Positions 47,208 through 58,730 of a DNA stretch of 64,000 nt are shown here, in pieces (positions within the stretch are counted from its first letter, which is position 1; the number at the start of each line of letters is the position of its first letter). The stretch comes from Azolla caroliniana (lineage: Eukaryota > Polypodiophyta): assembly GCA_043228905.1 (NCBI GenBank), contig JBHGNT010000004.1, positions 10,168,001 through 10,232,000 on the forward strand. The letters are read 5' to 3'. The translations under genes and the position numbers were made by a program. The notes beneath the pieces are model-generated. The model did no database searches. It had not been told where the DNA came from and saw only the letters and a list, made by a program, of their open reading frames with translations.

Positions 47208-49911
47208 TCACTCCGGCATGGGGTGTCTTACCAGTCCGATCCTCTTCCGGCATGCGTCTAGCTTGTCGGGTGTCAGCACTTTGGTCAGCATATCTGACCC
47301 GTTCTCGGCCGTGTGGATCTTCGTCAGTGCGAACTCTTGGTCATCTACTCTTTCCCGGATACAGTGATACCTCCGCTGGATATGCTTCGTCCGGGAATGG
47401 TAGGCCGCATTCTTAGCAAGGTGGATGGCACTTTGACTGTCGCAGTAGAGTCGGTATTCCTCTTGCCGGATACCGAGTTCTCCGATGAAGTCCTTCATCC
47501 ATAATATTTCCTTGCCGGCTTCCACAACCGCCATGTACTCCGCCTCTGTGGTTGACAATGCAACCGTCTTCTGCAGCCTCGACTGCCACGAAACAGCTCC
47601 CCCTACATATGTCATCACATACCCGGATGTAGACCGGCTGGTATCCACATCAGCCGACATGTCCGAATCGGTGAAACATATTTGAAGTTCCCTTCAAATA
47701 CCGGAGTATCCATTTGACCGCATTCCAGTGCTCCTTGGCGGGATTGCTCATAAACCGGCTCACCACTCCGATTGCGTATCCTATGTCCGGTCGGGTACAA
47801 ACCATTGCGTACATTAGGCTCCCGACGACAGAGGCATATGGGATCTTCATCATATCCGCCTTCTCTGCTTTCGTCTTCGGGCTTTGCTTACCGGATAGCT
47901 TGCAATTTGCCGGAAGTGTCGATCCGATCGGTTTCGCTTCTGACATGTTGAACCGGTGAAGCACCTTTGTCACATACTTCTCTTGTGACAACCATAATTG
48001 CTTCGCTGACCGGTCCCGAATGATGTGCATCCCCAACATCTGTCTTGCCGGACCCAAGTCTTTCATTGAGAAGGTCCGGTTGAGAGCCTTCTTCAGCATC
48101 CGTATTTTGACTTGGTCCCGTCCGACGATCAACATGTCATCCACGTATAGAAGGAGTATTAGGAAATCGCCTCCTTCAAACTTCTTCACAAACACGCAGT
48201 GATCGGCCTGCGTCTTGTGGTACCCTTGATCGATCATGAAGGAGTCGAACTTCCGGTACCATTGCCGGGGAGCCTGCTTCAGTCCGTACAGGCTCTTCCT
48301 CAACCAGCATACAAGGTGCTCCTTCCCTTTCTCCACAAATCCTTCAGGTTGCTGCATGTAGATCTCCTCCTCGAGGTCGCCGTGAAGGAATGTCGTCTTC
48401 ACGTCCAGCTGCTCTACCTCGAGGTCCATGCTTGCTGCTATACTCAACACTGTCCAGATGGAGGTCATCTTTACTACCGGGGCAAATATCTCGTCGAAGT
48501 CCATGCCCTTCTTCTGCTGGAACCCCTTCACCACGATCTTGGCTTTGTATCTCGGGGGGTTGCCGGCATCTCCCGGTTTCAACTTGTACACCCACTTGTT
48601 TCGGAGTGCCCGCTTTTCTTTCGGCAACTCCACCAATTCGTATGTATGGTTCTCATGTAGGGAATCCATCTCATCCTGCATGACACTTAACCATTTTCGG
48701 TTGTGGGTGTCTTCCTTCGCTTCTTCGAAGCTTTCCGGCTCCCCCTCATCGGTCAGCAGAACATGCTCTGCATCCGTAAATCTCCGGGGCGCCCTTCTCT
48801 CTCTAAGAGGATATCTCCGTCTTCGGGCTTCGGTAACCGACTCCTCCATTTGCTCTTCATCCGAATCCGATTCGGGGTCTTGGCCGGTTCCGGTCTCAGC
48901 TTCCGCTACTTCTTCTTCTGCCGGTTCGGTATCCTCACCGTAACCGGCTGGTTCCTCGAGTGCTAACCGGTCTCTTGCCGGTTGGGTCTGCTCATTGTAG
49001 AGTCTATCCTTACCGGTTGACTCGGAGTTCATTATCTTCTTCTCCGACTCTCAGTCGGCGAGCGTCTTGTCCTCCATGAAGATAATATCTCGACTCCGGA
49101 ATACCTTCTTGTCGACCGGGTCCCACACTCGGTAGCCGAACTCATCGTCACTGTAACCGAGGAATATGCATGGCCGGGTCTTTGGATCTAACTTTCCTCT
49201 CCGGTCCTTAGCTACATGCACGTACGCGAGACACCCGAACACCTTCAGATGCCGGTAGGACACTTCCTTACCGGTCCATACTCTCTGTGGCGTGTCTCCG
49301 TCCAAGGGTACTGAGGGTGATTTGTTTATCACGTATGTCGCCGTCGACAGTGCCTCAGCCCAAAACTTCTTGGGTAGTTTTGCATGCGGTAGCATACTCC
49401 GGACCCTCTCCATTATGGTCCAGTTCATCCTCTCGGCCAGTCCGTTTAGTTTCGGCGTCTTCGGCACGGTAAATTCGAGCCGGATTCCCTTCGAGCGACA
49501 GTAATCCTCGAACTGCCCCCGATACTCTCCTCCGTTATCTGCTCGAACCGCCTTCAGCTTCCGGCCGGTTTCTCTTTCCACTCTCGCGTGGAGCTCTTTG
49601 AAGACGGATAACACCTGATCCTTCGTCTTCAGCGGTGTGGCCCACAGCTTCCGGCTGTGGTCATCTATGAACGTCACGAAGTACTGCGCTCCGGCATGTG
49701 ACTTCGTGTCTGCTTGACACACATCCGTATGCACCAACTCCAGTGGTGCATTACGTCTCATCGGTGGCCTTGGTCGGAAGGAGGTCCGGTTCTGCTTACC
49801 GGCCAGACAATCAGTGCACTTCTCTAAGTGCACGTTCTTCACTGGAATGAGGTTGTGTCTGCAAGCCTCTTCATCCCCTTCTCGCTCATATGACACAGCC
49901 TCTTGTGCCAC
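47208..49911 (-). pseudogene. Copia-A integrase, reverse transcriptase and RNase H
   Basis: From right to left: integrase (49911-49051) with LEKCTDCLAGKQ, HTDVCQAD, RADNGGEY and NGLAERMNW, giving all three acidic residues; RT (49032-47650) with YKAKIVVKGFQQ, QLDVKTTFLHGD and the catalytic LLLYVDDMLIVG; RNase H (47660-47208) with STTEAEYMA and LYCDSQSAIHLAKNA. Integrase and RT are one frame split by a single TGA at 49051-49053, where copia-1 has tryptophan. Between RT and RNase H about 15 codons are lost near 47670, with a frame change. Otherwise the domains look intact. Confidence 0.93.
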
Positions 49912-50675
49912 AGCTCATCGGCAGTGTTGGATGCCACGTTCACTTCTTCCGGACATAACCGGGCATTCATCAGGTACAATGTGTTTACCTTCCGGGCCCG
50001 AGCCACAATCAGGCTCCCTTTGCTGAACTTCATGACACCATTCCGGATGCTACCCGTGTAGCCTTCATCATCTAGCTGACCGGCTGATATCAGGTTCAGA
50101 CGAACTTCCGGAACGTGTCGGACATCCTTCAGCAGCAACTGGCATCCGGTTGGTGTTGACAGCCACACATCTCCTATGCCGACAATTCGGCATGTACCTT
50201 CATTTCCCATCCGGACACAGCCGTGGTCATCGGCTGAGTAGGATGTGAAGCATTTCCGGTCCGGGGTAAGGTGGAACGACGCTCCGGAGTCTACCACCCA
50301 GGTCATCTCGTCGCCGGCAAGGTTTATCTCACTCTCTTCGGTGATGAGCATCAACTCCTCTTCACTTGCCGCGATTGCCATCGTTCCCTTCTGGTCCGGC
50401 CCCCTCCGGTCTTTACCGTTCCGGTCCAGGGTTTGCTTCGAATCGGTACCGTCGGTTTCCTTGTCTTTACGGAAATGCCGACAGTTCTTTTGGAAGTGTC
50501 CTGGCTTGCCGCAATAGAAGCAAGTAGGTCTCCCCCTTGACTTTGACCGTGTCCCCGACTTCTCCCGGTTCTGGGGACGACGATTTCTCTGTCTTCCGGG
50601 TTCCGATTCGGTAAGGAGCGCTTTGGAGTCGGAGCTCGTATCTTTGTCTTTCCGACGCGCCTCCTCATCTAGCAA
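49839..50675 (-). pseudogene. Copia-A zinc knuckle, protease and pre-integrase
   Basis: Zinc knuckle CFYCGKPGHFQKNCRHF, aspartic protease site WVVDSGASFHLTPD (catalytic D), then LRD-type pre-integrase with LISAGQLDDEGYTGS and LWHKRLCHMSEKGM. A one-base frameshift near 49855 separates it from integrase, and another near 50690 from gag. Confidence 0.92.
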
Positions 50676-50692
50676 GCTCGACTTTACTCTTG

Positions 50693-51217
50693 CTAGGGAT
50701 ATAACCGTTTTCCTTCCGGCCCGACGTTGCCCAAAGTGACAACCAACGTCTCCCAGCTATCTGGGAGGGAACCGAGCAGGAGTAGCGCTAGTACCTCATC
50801 GGCAAGAAGTACTTCCAATGACTTTGCCTGGTGTATCAGCCCCTGGAAGGCATTCATGTGCTCCGCCATGCTGGAGCCATCTTGGTACCAGAGTCTTACT
50901 AGCTTCTGGAATACCGAAACCTGATTAACAACATTTTTGTTTTGAAACATTATGCCGATCTTCTCCCAGAGCTCATGAGCCTTGCTCTCTTCATTGAAGT
51001 TGTTGTATAGGCTCATGTCGATGAAGCACCGTATGTACGCCGTTGTCTTCATGTGCATCACGTCCCATGTCGCGGCGTCGATTTTGTCCGGTCTCTTGTC
51101 CCCGAACTGAACCGGCAGCCAAAGGTCTTTAACAACGAGCATGTCCCTCATCTTCGACTTCCATACTGAATAGTTGGAGCCGGTGAGCTTGAACATGCCG
51201 CCAAATGATTCGTCCAT
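50693..51217 (-). CDS. Copia-A gag N-terminal part
   Basis: 174 codons from ATG at 51217: FKLTGSNYSVWKSKMRDML, ARCFIDMSLYNNF-type core and LLLGSLPDSWETLVV, the typical copia gag (UBN2-like) pattern. It ends early at 50693 through a frameshift; zinc knuckle and protease follow in the next frame. Confidence 0.88.
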   Translation of the reverse strand: MDESFGGMFKLTGSNYSVWKSKMRDMLVVKDLWLPVQFGDKRPDKIDAATWDVMHMKTTAYIRCFIDMSLYNNFNEESKAHELWEKIGIMFQNKNVVNQVSVFQKLVRLWYQDGSSMAEHMNAFQGLIHQAKSLEVLLADEVLALLLLGSLPDSWETLVVTLGNVGPEGKRLYP

Positions 51218-51247
51218 TTTCTGTGTCGATTTAGCTCTGATACCACT

Positions 51248-52268
51248 TGACGGGAACTCCTAGCTCCTTATGCGCAAGACTCGGCCACAACCGAGATTCT
51301 TTTCATACACAGAAAAGGGGAAATAGAACACGACACAGTGAAGAGAAGAGTACATAGGATGTTAACGTGGAAAACCCCAAACTAGGGGAAAAACCACGGC
51401 AGCCCACGGGCTGCAAACTGTCACTATGTATGAATGTACAAAACAGTGAGTACACGGAGGCAACGACCTCGGGCTCACGATCTTCGCCACAGGCGGCGGT
51501 TACAATAAAGGCAACGACCTCGTTCTCTCTTTCTCTCTCTGTATAGTTATACGCTCCCACTTATTCTTGCACCAACAAGGAAGAATGACAACAACAACTA
51601 AAAGTTTGCCCTAAGTCATATTTATACTAATATGACTTTTCGGCTATTTACAAATGTAGCCACAATGGGCTCTCAGAAACATATTTACGAATATGTCTCT
51701 TCCTCCGATTCATACCGGTTCTTCACCATTCGGCTCTCCGTAGCCGGGTACTCCTCATCCGGTTCGCACCGGGCCTGTATCATCCGGCTCTCCGTAGCCG
51801 GGTACTCCTCATCCGGTTTGCACCGGGCCTGTATCATCCGGCTCTCTGTAGCCGGTTACTCCTCATCCGGTTCGCATCGGGCCTGTATCATCCGGCTCTC
51901 CGTAGCCGGGTACTCCTCATCCGGTTCGCACCGGGCCTGTAATATCTGGCTCTCCGTAGCCGGGTACTCCTCATCCGGTTCGCACCGGGCCTGTATCATC
52001 CGGCTCTCTGTAGCCGGGTACTCCTCATCCGGTTCGCACCGGGCCTGTATCATCCGGCTCTCCGTAGCCGGTTACTCCTCATCCGGTTCGCACCGGGCCT
52101 GTATCATCCGGCTCTCCGTAGCCGGGTACTCCTCATCCGATTCGCACCGGGCCTGTATCATCCGGTTCTCCGTAGCCGGGTACTCCTCATACCGTTTCGG
52201 CCTCGGCCGAGTTTGTTCATCTGCACTGTTCTTCTCCCTTCCCATCCGGAGGGACCTGTCTCCCAATA
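51248..52268 (-). repeat. 5' LTR of copia-A
   Basis: 1,021 bp. The outer end reads TATTGGG on the minus strand instead of TGTTGGG, one base off. Contains nine units of the 54-bp minisatellite. Confidence 0.93.
51731..52190. repeat. 54-bp minisatellite inside copia-A 5' LTR, nine units
   Basis: Unit landmark CGGCTCTCCGTAGCC repeats every 54 bp from 51731 to about 52190. Being a multiple of three without stops, it makes a long open plus-strand frame repeating an 18-residue unit, which has no support as a protein. The partner LTR has two units. Confidence 0.95.
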
Positions 52269-52745
52269 GGGTCTTCAACCCGCTGTCGGCCATCATAGTA
52301 CACAACACAACACTCTATTTCTGGTTTTCTTGAAGAACAGAGAAGAGAGAAGACAAACAAGAAGTCTGCATCCGAATAGGTCACCGGACTCTATTCACCC
52401 ACTTGTTGTAACCACCTGATGCAGATTGTTCTCCAGACAACAACCAAATTCGTGCTTCATTCGGCCGATCGACATTCGGGAGGATCAGTTGGATCCGTCC
52501 CTCTCATCGCTGCAGTCATCCGAAGCAGAATCAGCCTAAACAATCGGTTTCTTGCGATCAGTATTCGGCATACAATCAGAAGCTAACCGGAGTCACTCCA
52601 AGAAGGTTCAGCAAACAAGTATCCGAAACCAAACCGACTCGGGTTCAAGACCGACTAGAACGATATCGGGTGAGCCGACCGACTGCACCCAACTAAGGTT
52701 CCTAGTCAACTCCGAACAGAGTCTTACCAACCGAAACCGAATCAG

Positions 52746-53590
52746 ATGGCATCAACATCCGGCTCATCGGAGATGAGTCTAAGGAGGTTCGACGGTTCAA
52801 ACTTCAACTTCTGGAAGGAACAAATGTAGGACTATCTCATAGTCAAGGGTCAGATAGACCCGATTGAGAATGAAAATCCACCAGAAGCATACAAGGCAAA
52901 CAAGTGGCTAAAGCTGGACAGAATCGTCCGCACCACGATTCGGATGCACTTGTCAGAGTCAGTGTACTTCACAGTGCAATCATGCTCGACAACTTTTGAA
53001 CTCTGGAAAACACAGTCGGAAACTTATGAAAAGAAGGTCGCCGCAACGAAGATGTATTTGATCCGGCGCCTCTACAACTTGCGGATGAAAGAATCCGATT
53101 CGGTTCAGGCACACCTCAACGAGTACGAAAGCCTAAGCTCCCAAATATTGTCTCAGGGGACGACAATAGAGGATGAACTCGGAGCAATGATACTCATGAG
53201 TAGTCTCCCCTCTTCTTGGGAAACTTTCATCACAACCGTGTGCAATGCTTCAACAATTGCCATTAAGTATTCCGAAATCCCGAGCGCAATCCTAACTGAA
53301 GCAGCTCGGAGAAAGTCTTTCGCCAAAGACTCGGCAAATGAAGCTTACGTAGTACAAGGTTCGACTGATCGATCGAACAACCGAGGAAGAAGTTCTTCCC
53401 GACCGCCGAACAATCAGCGAAGCCGGAGCAAGTCTCAGGACATCTGAATCTGCAACTACTGCAAGAAACCGGGACACATCAAAGCCGACTGTCGGGCATT
53501 GAAAGCAAAAACCGACAAAGCTCAGAGAGCGGATAAGAACCGACGGCATGAGGAGGTCAACTACGTCGTCTCTTCAGCCGAAATTTTGAC
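52746..53590 (+). pseudogene. Copia-B gag
   Basis: From ATG at 52746: MASTSGSSEMSLRRFDGSNF, then an in-frame TAG at 52827-52829 (expected tryptophan), LIVKGQIDPIENE, the gag core (YLIRRLYNLRMKESDSVQ, LMSSLPSSWETF) and an RS-rich stretch. After a TGA at 53445-53447 the same frame gives the zinc knuckle CNYCKKPGHIKADC. It breaks off near 53590 in AT-rich DNA. This is the Tnt1-like copia gag layout. Confidence 0.88.
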
Positions 53591-54468
53591 GACCGACCCG
53601 TTTTTTTCTATTTATTTTGGGTCTTTTTGGTTTTTAAAACAAAAAAAAAGTTGAAGTGATGAAAAAACCAGAGTTTTCATCACAAGTCGATACAATGTAC
53701 CGAATACATGTTTCAAAAACAATTTTAAAAAATATTTTAAACATAAACTAGGTACATTGTATTGAATTGTGGTGAAAAATCTGGTTTTTTCATCAAGTCA
53801 AGTTTGATTTTTTTATTTTTTTAAAATCGGGAAAAAAAAGTTTGAACATAAATTTGATACGTTGGATGGAATTGTGATGAAAACTCTGTGTTTTACATCA
53901 ACTCAATACAACGTATGGAGTTCATGTTTAGAAATCTTCTTTTTTTTTCAAATAAAAGAGATTTAGGGTTTACATGAACTCGAATTGTACTAAAATCTTT
54001 GTTTCGACAAGAGTAAAAGATGAATATCGATGTTATAAAGAAGTATGTTGCACAACAAGATACCTTATGGTGAACATGTGCTTCCTTGATTAACAAAAAA
54101 CCATTAATAATTGTGTTGATAATAATTGAACCCTTCAAATGCCAATTACTTCACAAATTTTGTAGGGGGCTCTCAAAATAAAGAAGAGGAGAGCATTGTG
54201 GATACCTTGATAAGTATGTGATATGTTCAAATTGATATATTAATGTTTACGTCTAAGTTTGGCAGTTTTGACAGTTTATGAATAACATCTACATTTTAAG
54301 AGTTATGGATTTATCAAAATTATTTATGAATATTGTATACATTTCTTGAGTTATGAATTTATGGATGTTAATGAGCACTAAATTTATAGATGATGGCATT
54401 AAGGATTACAATGTTACCTCTTATACTTAAAACATTCTCAATTCTAACAATAGATGTAACTTCCACTT
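53591..54468. other. AT-rich insert with nested inverted repeats in copia-B
   Basis: Non-coding, 878 bp, replacing protease, integrase and RT. Imperfect inverted repeats pair 53652-53701 with 53752-53804 (TGATGAAAAAACCAGA and its complement), and a further self-complementary hairpin spans about 53856-53925 with related sequence (ATACGTTG..., TGATGAAAAC). The rest is featureless. Confidence 0.65.
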
Positions 54469-55203
54469 TTGGAACCTACATCTTCTCAAGATGGTGAAAC
54501 CATTAATCTTAACTTGGGATATGCGTTCTCTCTTGGGAGTGTCGTGATAACATGGAGCAGTAAGAAGCAGCCGACAGTTGCACTGTCGAGCACCGAAGCT
54601 GAGTATTGCGGAGCGGCTGTCGCGACATGCGAAGCCATATGGTTGAAGCGGCTACTTAAGGACCTGCAAGAGGAGGTGTCCGATCTGACGACGATCTACT
54701 GCGACAACCTCAGTAGCATCCAGCTCGCGAAGAACCCCGTCTTCCACGCATGGACCAAGCACATTGAGGTGCACTACCATTTTGTCTGTGAGTATGTCCT
54801 TTCTGGTGAAGTCAAACTTCAGTATGTTCCGACGGATCGGCAAACTGCCGAAATCTTCACCAAGCCTCTTGGTCTGGACAAGTTGCAGCAATTCTTGGGT
54901 ACGCTCGGGTTGCGTCACCTCGACGTGCCGAACTTGAGGGGGAGAGACGTCCCGAATGACCATAGAAGAGGGAGAGAAGTTCCGGAAGACGAAGACCGCG
55001 ACACCGAGTCGGATGACGAATTCGACTTTGGATCGGTTGAAGAAGCCGAGGGTGGATCCGCGGAAGAGTCCAAAAGCGGACATAAGGGGAGCAACCGAAA
55101 GAAAGAGCTGAAGCCAATCAAGCATGGGGGAGATGACGCCATCAAGGGCGAGAAGACCGAAGACGAGTTGGAGACAGCCAACTCGGACGAGAGCAAAAAC
55201 TGA
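54469..55203 (+). pseudogene. Copia-B RNase H and acidic C-terminal tail
   Basis: RNase H end with WSSKKQPTVALSSTEAEY, IYCDNLSSIQLAKNP, HIEVHYHFVCEYV and FTKPLGLDKLQQFLGTLG, which is canonical for copia. It is followed by an unusual 80-residue charged tail (EDEDRDTESDDEFDFG, KSGHKGSNRKKELK). The frame is open to its stop at 55203. The first 20 or so codons come from the AT-rich insert. Confidence 0.88.
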
Positions 55204-55859
55204 TCGGAGGTAGCCGAGTCGGTTCGGATGTTTGATTCAGATGTTTGATTCGGATACACTGAATCAACCGAGGGCCAGGCGGAAAAGAAGGCAGCAAGAG
55301 AAGCGGCAACACCGCGACAACGAGGGAACTGTGAAGGGTCGTGGGAGCAAACAAGCCGACCGGAAGGGTCGAAGCATGCGGAGTCGAACAGGCTCAGGAG
55401 CGCGAGCGAGGTGTGGAGCCAGGAGGAACCGGAGCGGTGATTCGGAAGATCCCGAAGAGCCTCAAGTTGAGCTTGAGGGGGACTTGTATAAAAGTGTTCA
55501 TTGAACACACACGATGTATAGATTGAGCATTATTCTGAATTAAGTTTTGGTGTTTTACTCTCTCTCTCTCTCTCTCTCTCTCTTGTGTGTACTATGCAAA
55601 CCTAAGCTTTCCATTAAACCTGTGTTTTTTGTTGTTCGGTTTCCTATATTGCTTCTGCACGCCATTCTTTTCATCCTAGAACTAGAAGGTTCTAGAATAT
55701 TCTCCCAAATATTCTCCAGAATATTCTAATGCATGTACTTCAACCCGCAATATAAATACTTGTAACCTCCTTAGTCCCTTTCAAGGGTTTCAACACCAAT
55801 CATTGACACATCAATCTAGTATTCTCATTTCATTCCATCTTGTCTCCTTCTTCATCTCT
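55204..55859 (+). mobile_element. Probable copia-B 3' end and LTR-like DNA
   Basis: A purine tract (GCTTGAGGGGGAC, 55471-55483) is followed by TGTATAAAAG at 55485 and (CT)n at 55557-55583, as expected of a polypurine tract and LTR start. The right limit is not clear, and it does not plainly match 46204-46552. At 55680-55730 a TTCTAGAATATTCT motif resembles one at 33000-33080. Confidence 0.45.
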
Positions 55860-56091
55860 TGTTACCGTACGAGATGTACGGGTGATTGATAATTGTGATA
55901 AGTGAGGGTGAAAGATGATATGTATGTGTTATGTTTTACAATTATGAGTGTGAATGTAAGTGTGAGTGTGGTGGATACAAAGAGGTGTGAGTGAGTGACT
56001 AGGTGTGAATACCCAAGGGGCTTGCACCCTTGTGTATCTACCCTTTTGTACCTATTTAACCCCTTATGGGGAATGAATGAATACAATGATC

Positions 56092-56142
<51 letters not shown>

Positions 56143-56230
56143 ACATCTCTCTCCCTCCCTCCCTTATGTTGAACCCCCTTGGGAGGGGGGTGGAGCCATT
56201 CTAGGCACCACCCCCCACCCCGCAATGCTT
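55860..56230. repeat. Left direct repeat of Penelope-like element (pseudo-LTR)
   Basis: About 370 bp, nearly the same as 59863-60224: both start GTTANCGTACGAGATGTAC, pass through GGGTGTGAGTGAGTGACTAGG-type blocks and a (CT)n tract, and end CGCAATGCTT. Same orientation. The (CT)n lengths differ. Confidence 0.88.
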
Positions 56231-56852
56231 GTTGTGACCGTAGCGTTGTGACAAGGAGTGTGAGCGAACGAGCAAGAACTATTGAGATGATATAGGAAGA
56301 GTAAGAAAAGATATAAAGCAATGATGCAAGTGAAACTGAAGTGAGTAGGATTAGAGGTGAACAAGAGTAAAAGAGAATGAGAGAATGAGATGAAAGAAGA
56401 AGAGAAGAGTGAGTGAGAAAAAAAAAAAAGCTTAAGAAATTTTCATTAGAAAGACCTTGTGCAAACTAGTTTCACTCTAGGTAGAGCTCATCAGTGCCAA
56501 GGTCATTAACAACAAGAGGGTAGGTTTATATAGGGGGAAGAGAGAGAGAGAGAAAGAAAGAGAGAATAGGAGTTTAATGAGGGGAGAGAGGGAAACAGGG
56601 AATCGTGATAGGCAAAGGATTGATAAGTGAAAGTGGGGTAGAGGGGGGTTATATGTATGTATATGATAAGTGATAGGTGGGGGTGGGCTCTAAGAAGAGG
56701 GGGATTATAGGGGTGGGATATAAAAGGAATATAGTATTAAGTGGGATTATTTATGGATTTATATTTAGTTTTGTCGAGAAGGGAATGAATGGACTTAGAC
56801 TTAGTCCAACATATGAAGGGTCGTGGTAGTTTAGATTGTTGGGGATGTGTGG

Positions 56853-58730
56853 CTAAATCGGCTGGAGGTTTTCTAGCATGTCGTGAATTCCTAATCTAGG
56901 GGTATCTTTTGTATACCTAAGTTTGAAGATGACAGGTATAAGGGTACTTTTAGGTTTTCTACTAAATACAAGTGATTTCCTAATGCTAAATAGGACATTT
57001 TTATAATTCTCCAATATAAAAGAAAGGGAATATCCTCTCTTAACTAATCTACTAAAAAATAGTTTTTTCATTCGAAGAAAACCTAAGGGGGTACTTTCTC
57101 TAATTAGGTATCGTTTTAGTTCATTAATAATAAATTGACGTTTTAAGTGAAGGGGGTGAACTAACGAGAATGAGAGATACTGGTAGGCATTTTGGGGCTT
57201 TTGGTAGCAATTAAAGGAGAAATGTGAATTCTTTAGGTTAATCCATAAATCTAAGAACAGTAATCTAAAGGGAGAAGTGGTGATGGCAATTTTGAAGTAA
57301 TTATTAGTGGAGGTGTTATAGAATTGGAGGTAATTTTCTAATTCGGGTTTAGTACCCGTCCATATCCCGAATGCATCATCTATATATCTAGTGAAATAGA
57401 AAAGATTAGGGTGTGAAAGGTTGGGAGTTCTCTAAGTGAGCTAAGAATAGGCATGCATAAACTACAAAAAGTTACTACCCATGGTCGTACCCTTGACTTG
57501 TTGATAGATCATGTTATCAAAGGATAGAAAGTGATATTCTAACGTGAGTGCACTAAGTGTATAGATAAGGTTAGTTTTAGAAGATGAAAAATGTGGGGTA
57601 ATCATTTTTCGTAAAGCTTGAAGTCCTAACTTAGGGGGTATGTTGGGATATAAAGATTCAACATCAAAGGTAAAGATAAAGCTATTAGGGGGTGGGTTGA
57701 GATGTTCTAAAGTCTGGACAAGGGAATGTGAGTCTTTCAAATATTGCTTCTGAAGGAGAAGGATAGGCATGAGTTGGTGGTGAAACCATTTTGATGTTTG
57801 TTCAAAAAGGGAGTTATTGTATGAGCAAATAGGTCTAAAACCTATTGGGTTTTTATGGAGTTTTGGGAGGAAATATATATGGCATACTTGGTACCCTTTT
57901 GAGGGTTTATGTAGTATGTAGTTGGCTTCTATGTTGGATAGGGTACCAAGATGGTTATTAACAATGCTTCTCAATCTATAGGATAACTCCTCAAGTGGAT
58001 AGTAGGAGACTTTTTTATATGTATTAGTATCGGAAAGGTGTTTTATAGCTTTGTTATAGTACGTGTCCTTATCAAGAACACACACTCCAACATTTTTGTC
58101 AGCAGGTAGGATTATGATTTTGTTGTTTTTCTTAAGAGATTGTAAGGCTAGTGATAAGTGAGGTGCAATCCTAATGGGTTTTAATTTGAGTGTATGAAGT
58201 GTGTCCCTAAAGATAGTTTGGTGTTTAGCTATAATGTTTTCTAGGGGAGTGTACTTAGTAGGAGGTTGCTAACTAGGGTTAGGTAGCTTAAAGGGATTTT
58301 GGGGTGAATTATTCACATCTTTGAAAAAATGTTTAAGTCGAAGGGTCCTACTTAGGCTATCAAATTCTTTAAGTAGGGTAGGGGATGATGGTGGAGAAGA
58401 TGGGAGGATGTGTTTCGAACCTAGGCTAAGGAGTTGTGTCTCATGTTTAGAGAGGGAATAATTAGAGTGGTTGTGGATCCTACTAATTCTAGGTTTACCA
58501 AGGAGAGGCGTGCAAAATTTATTACGGGGTTTCCTACAATGGGTCTTTTTCACATATGGGGAGAAGGGAAAATTAGATGTATGACGTCCTAACCACATGA
58601 AAGTATCTAAAGTAGAGGTAGGTCTATCGAGAAGGTAAAAGAGACGTTTCGCGGGATGTATGGCATGCTGAAACAGTTTACTATCCCGTTTGGCACGCCT
58701 AACTACACGGTGGGGATCACACCTGCTCAC
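56853..58730 (-). pseudogene. Penelope-like reverse transcriptase
   Basis: N-terminal part 58730-58269 (NYSLSKHETQLLSLG), then a TAG at 58269-58271 in the same frame, then LPADKNVGVCVLDKDTYY, the ADK-type motif of PLEs, near 58080-58130. RT motifs: FLPKLHKNPIGFRPI (57905-57950), TFDVESLYPNIPP (about 57640-57690), QQVKGTTMGS (57480-57510). After a stop and a frameshift at about 57420-57465 follows the catalytic box RYIDDAFGIW (57355-57395). The thumb-like segment with RGYSLSFILENYKNVLF and IPVIFKL runs to 56853. Motif choice and order separate this from LINE, copia and gypsy enzymes. At least one stop and one or two frameshifts make it inactive. Confidence 0.88.

Larger units (their letters stand above)
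46578..52268 (-). mobile_element. Complete Ty1/copia element, copia-A
   Basis: A 5,691-bp element with a perfect 5-bp target duplication GGGTC (46573-46577, 52269-52273). 3' LTR 46578-47197 (620 bp), 5' LTR 51248-52268 (1,021 bp), initiator-Met primer site on the minus strand at about 51233-51244, and purine tract GTGAAGGGGGAGT next to the 3' LTR. Gag, protease, integrase, RT and RNase H appear in copia order, with a few frame breaks. It inserted eight bases beyond the copia-B primer site. The LTR length difference comes almost wholly from a 54-bp minisatellite. Confidence 0.97.

Noticed and set aside
51632-52333. Long plus-strand open frame with an 18-residue repeat (SSGSHRACIIRLSVAGY-like)
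   Set aside because: It is the 54-bp LTR minisatellite read in a stop-free frame, antisense to the element. The unit length is a multiple of three, which explains the open frame.
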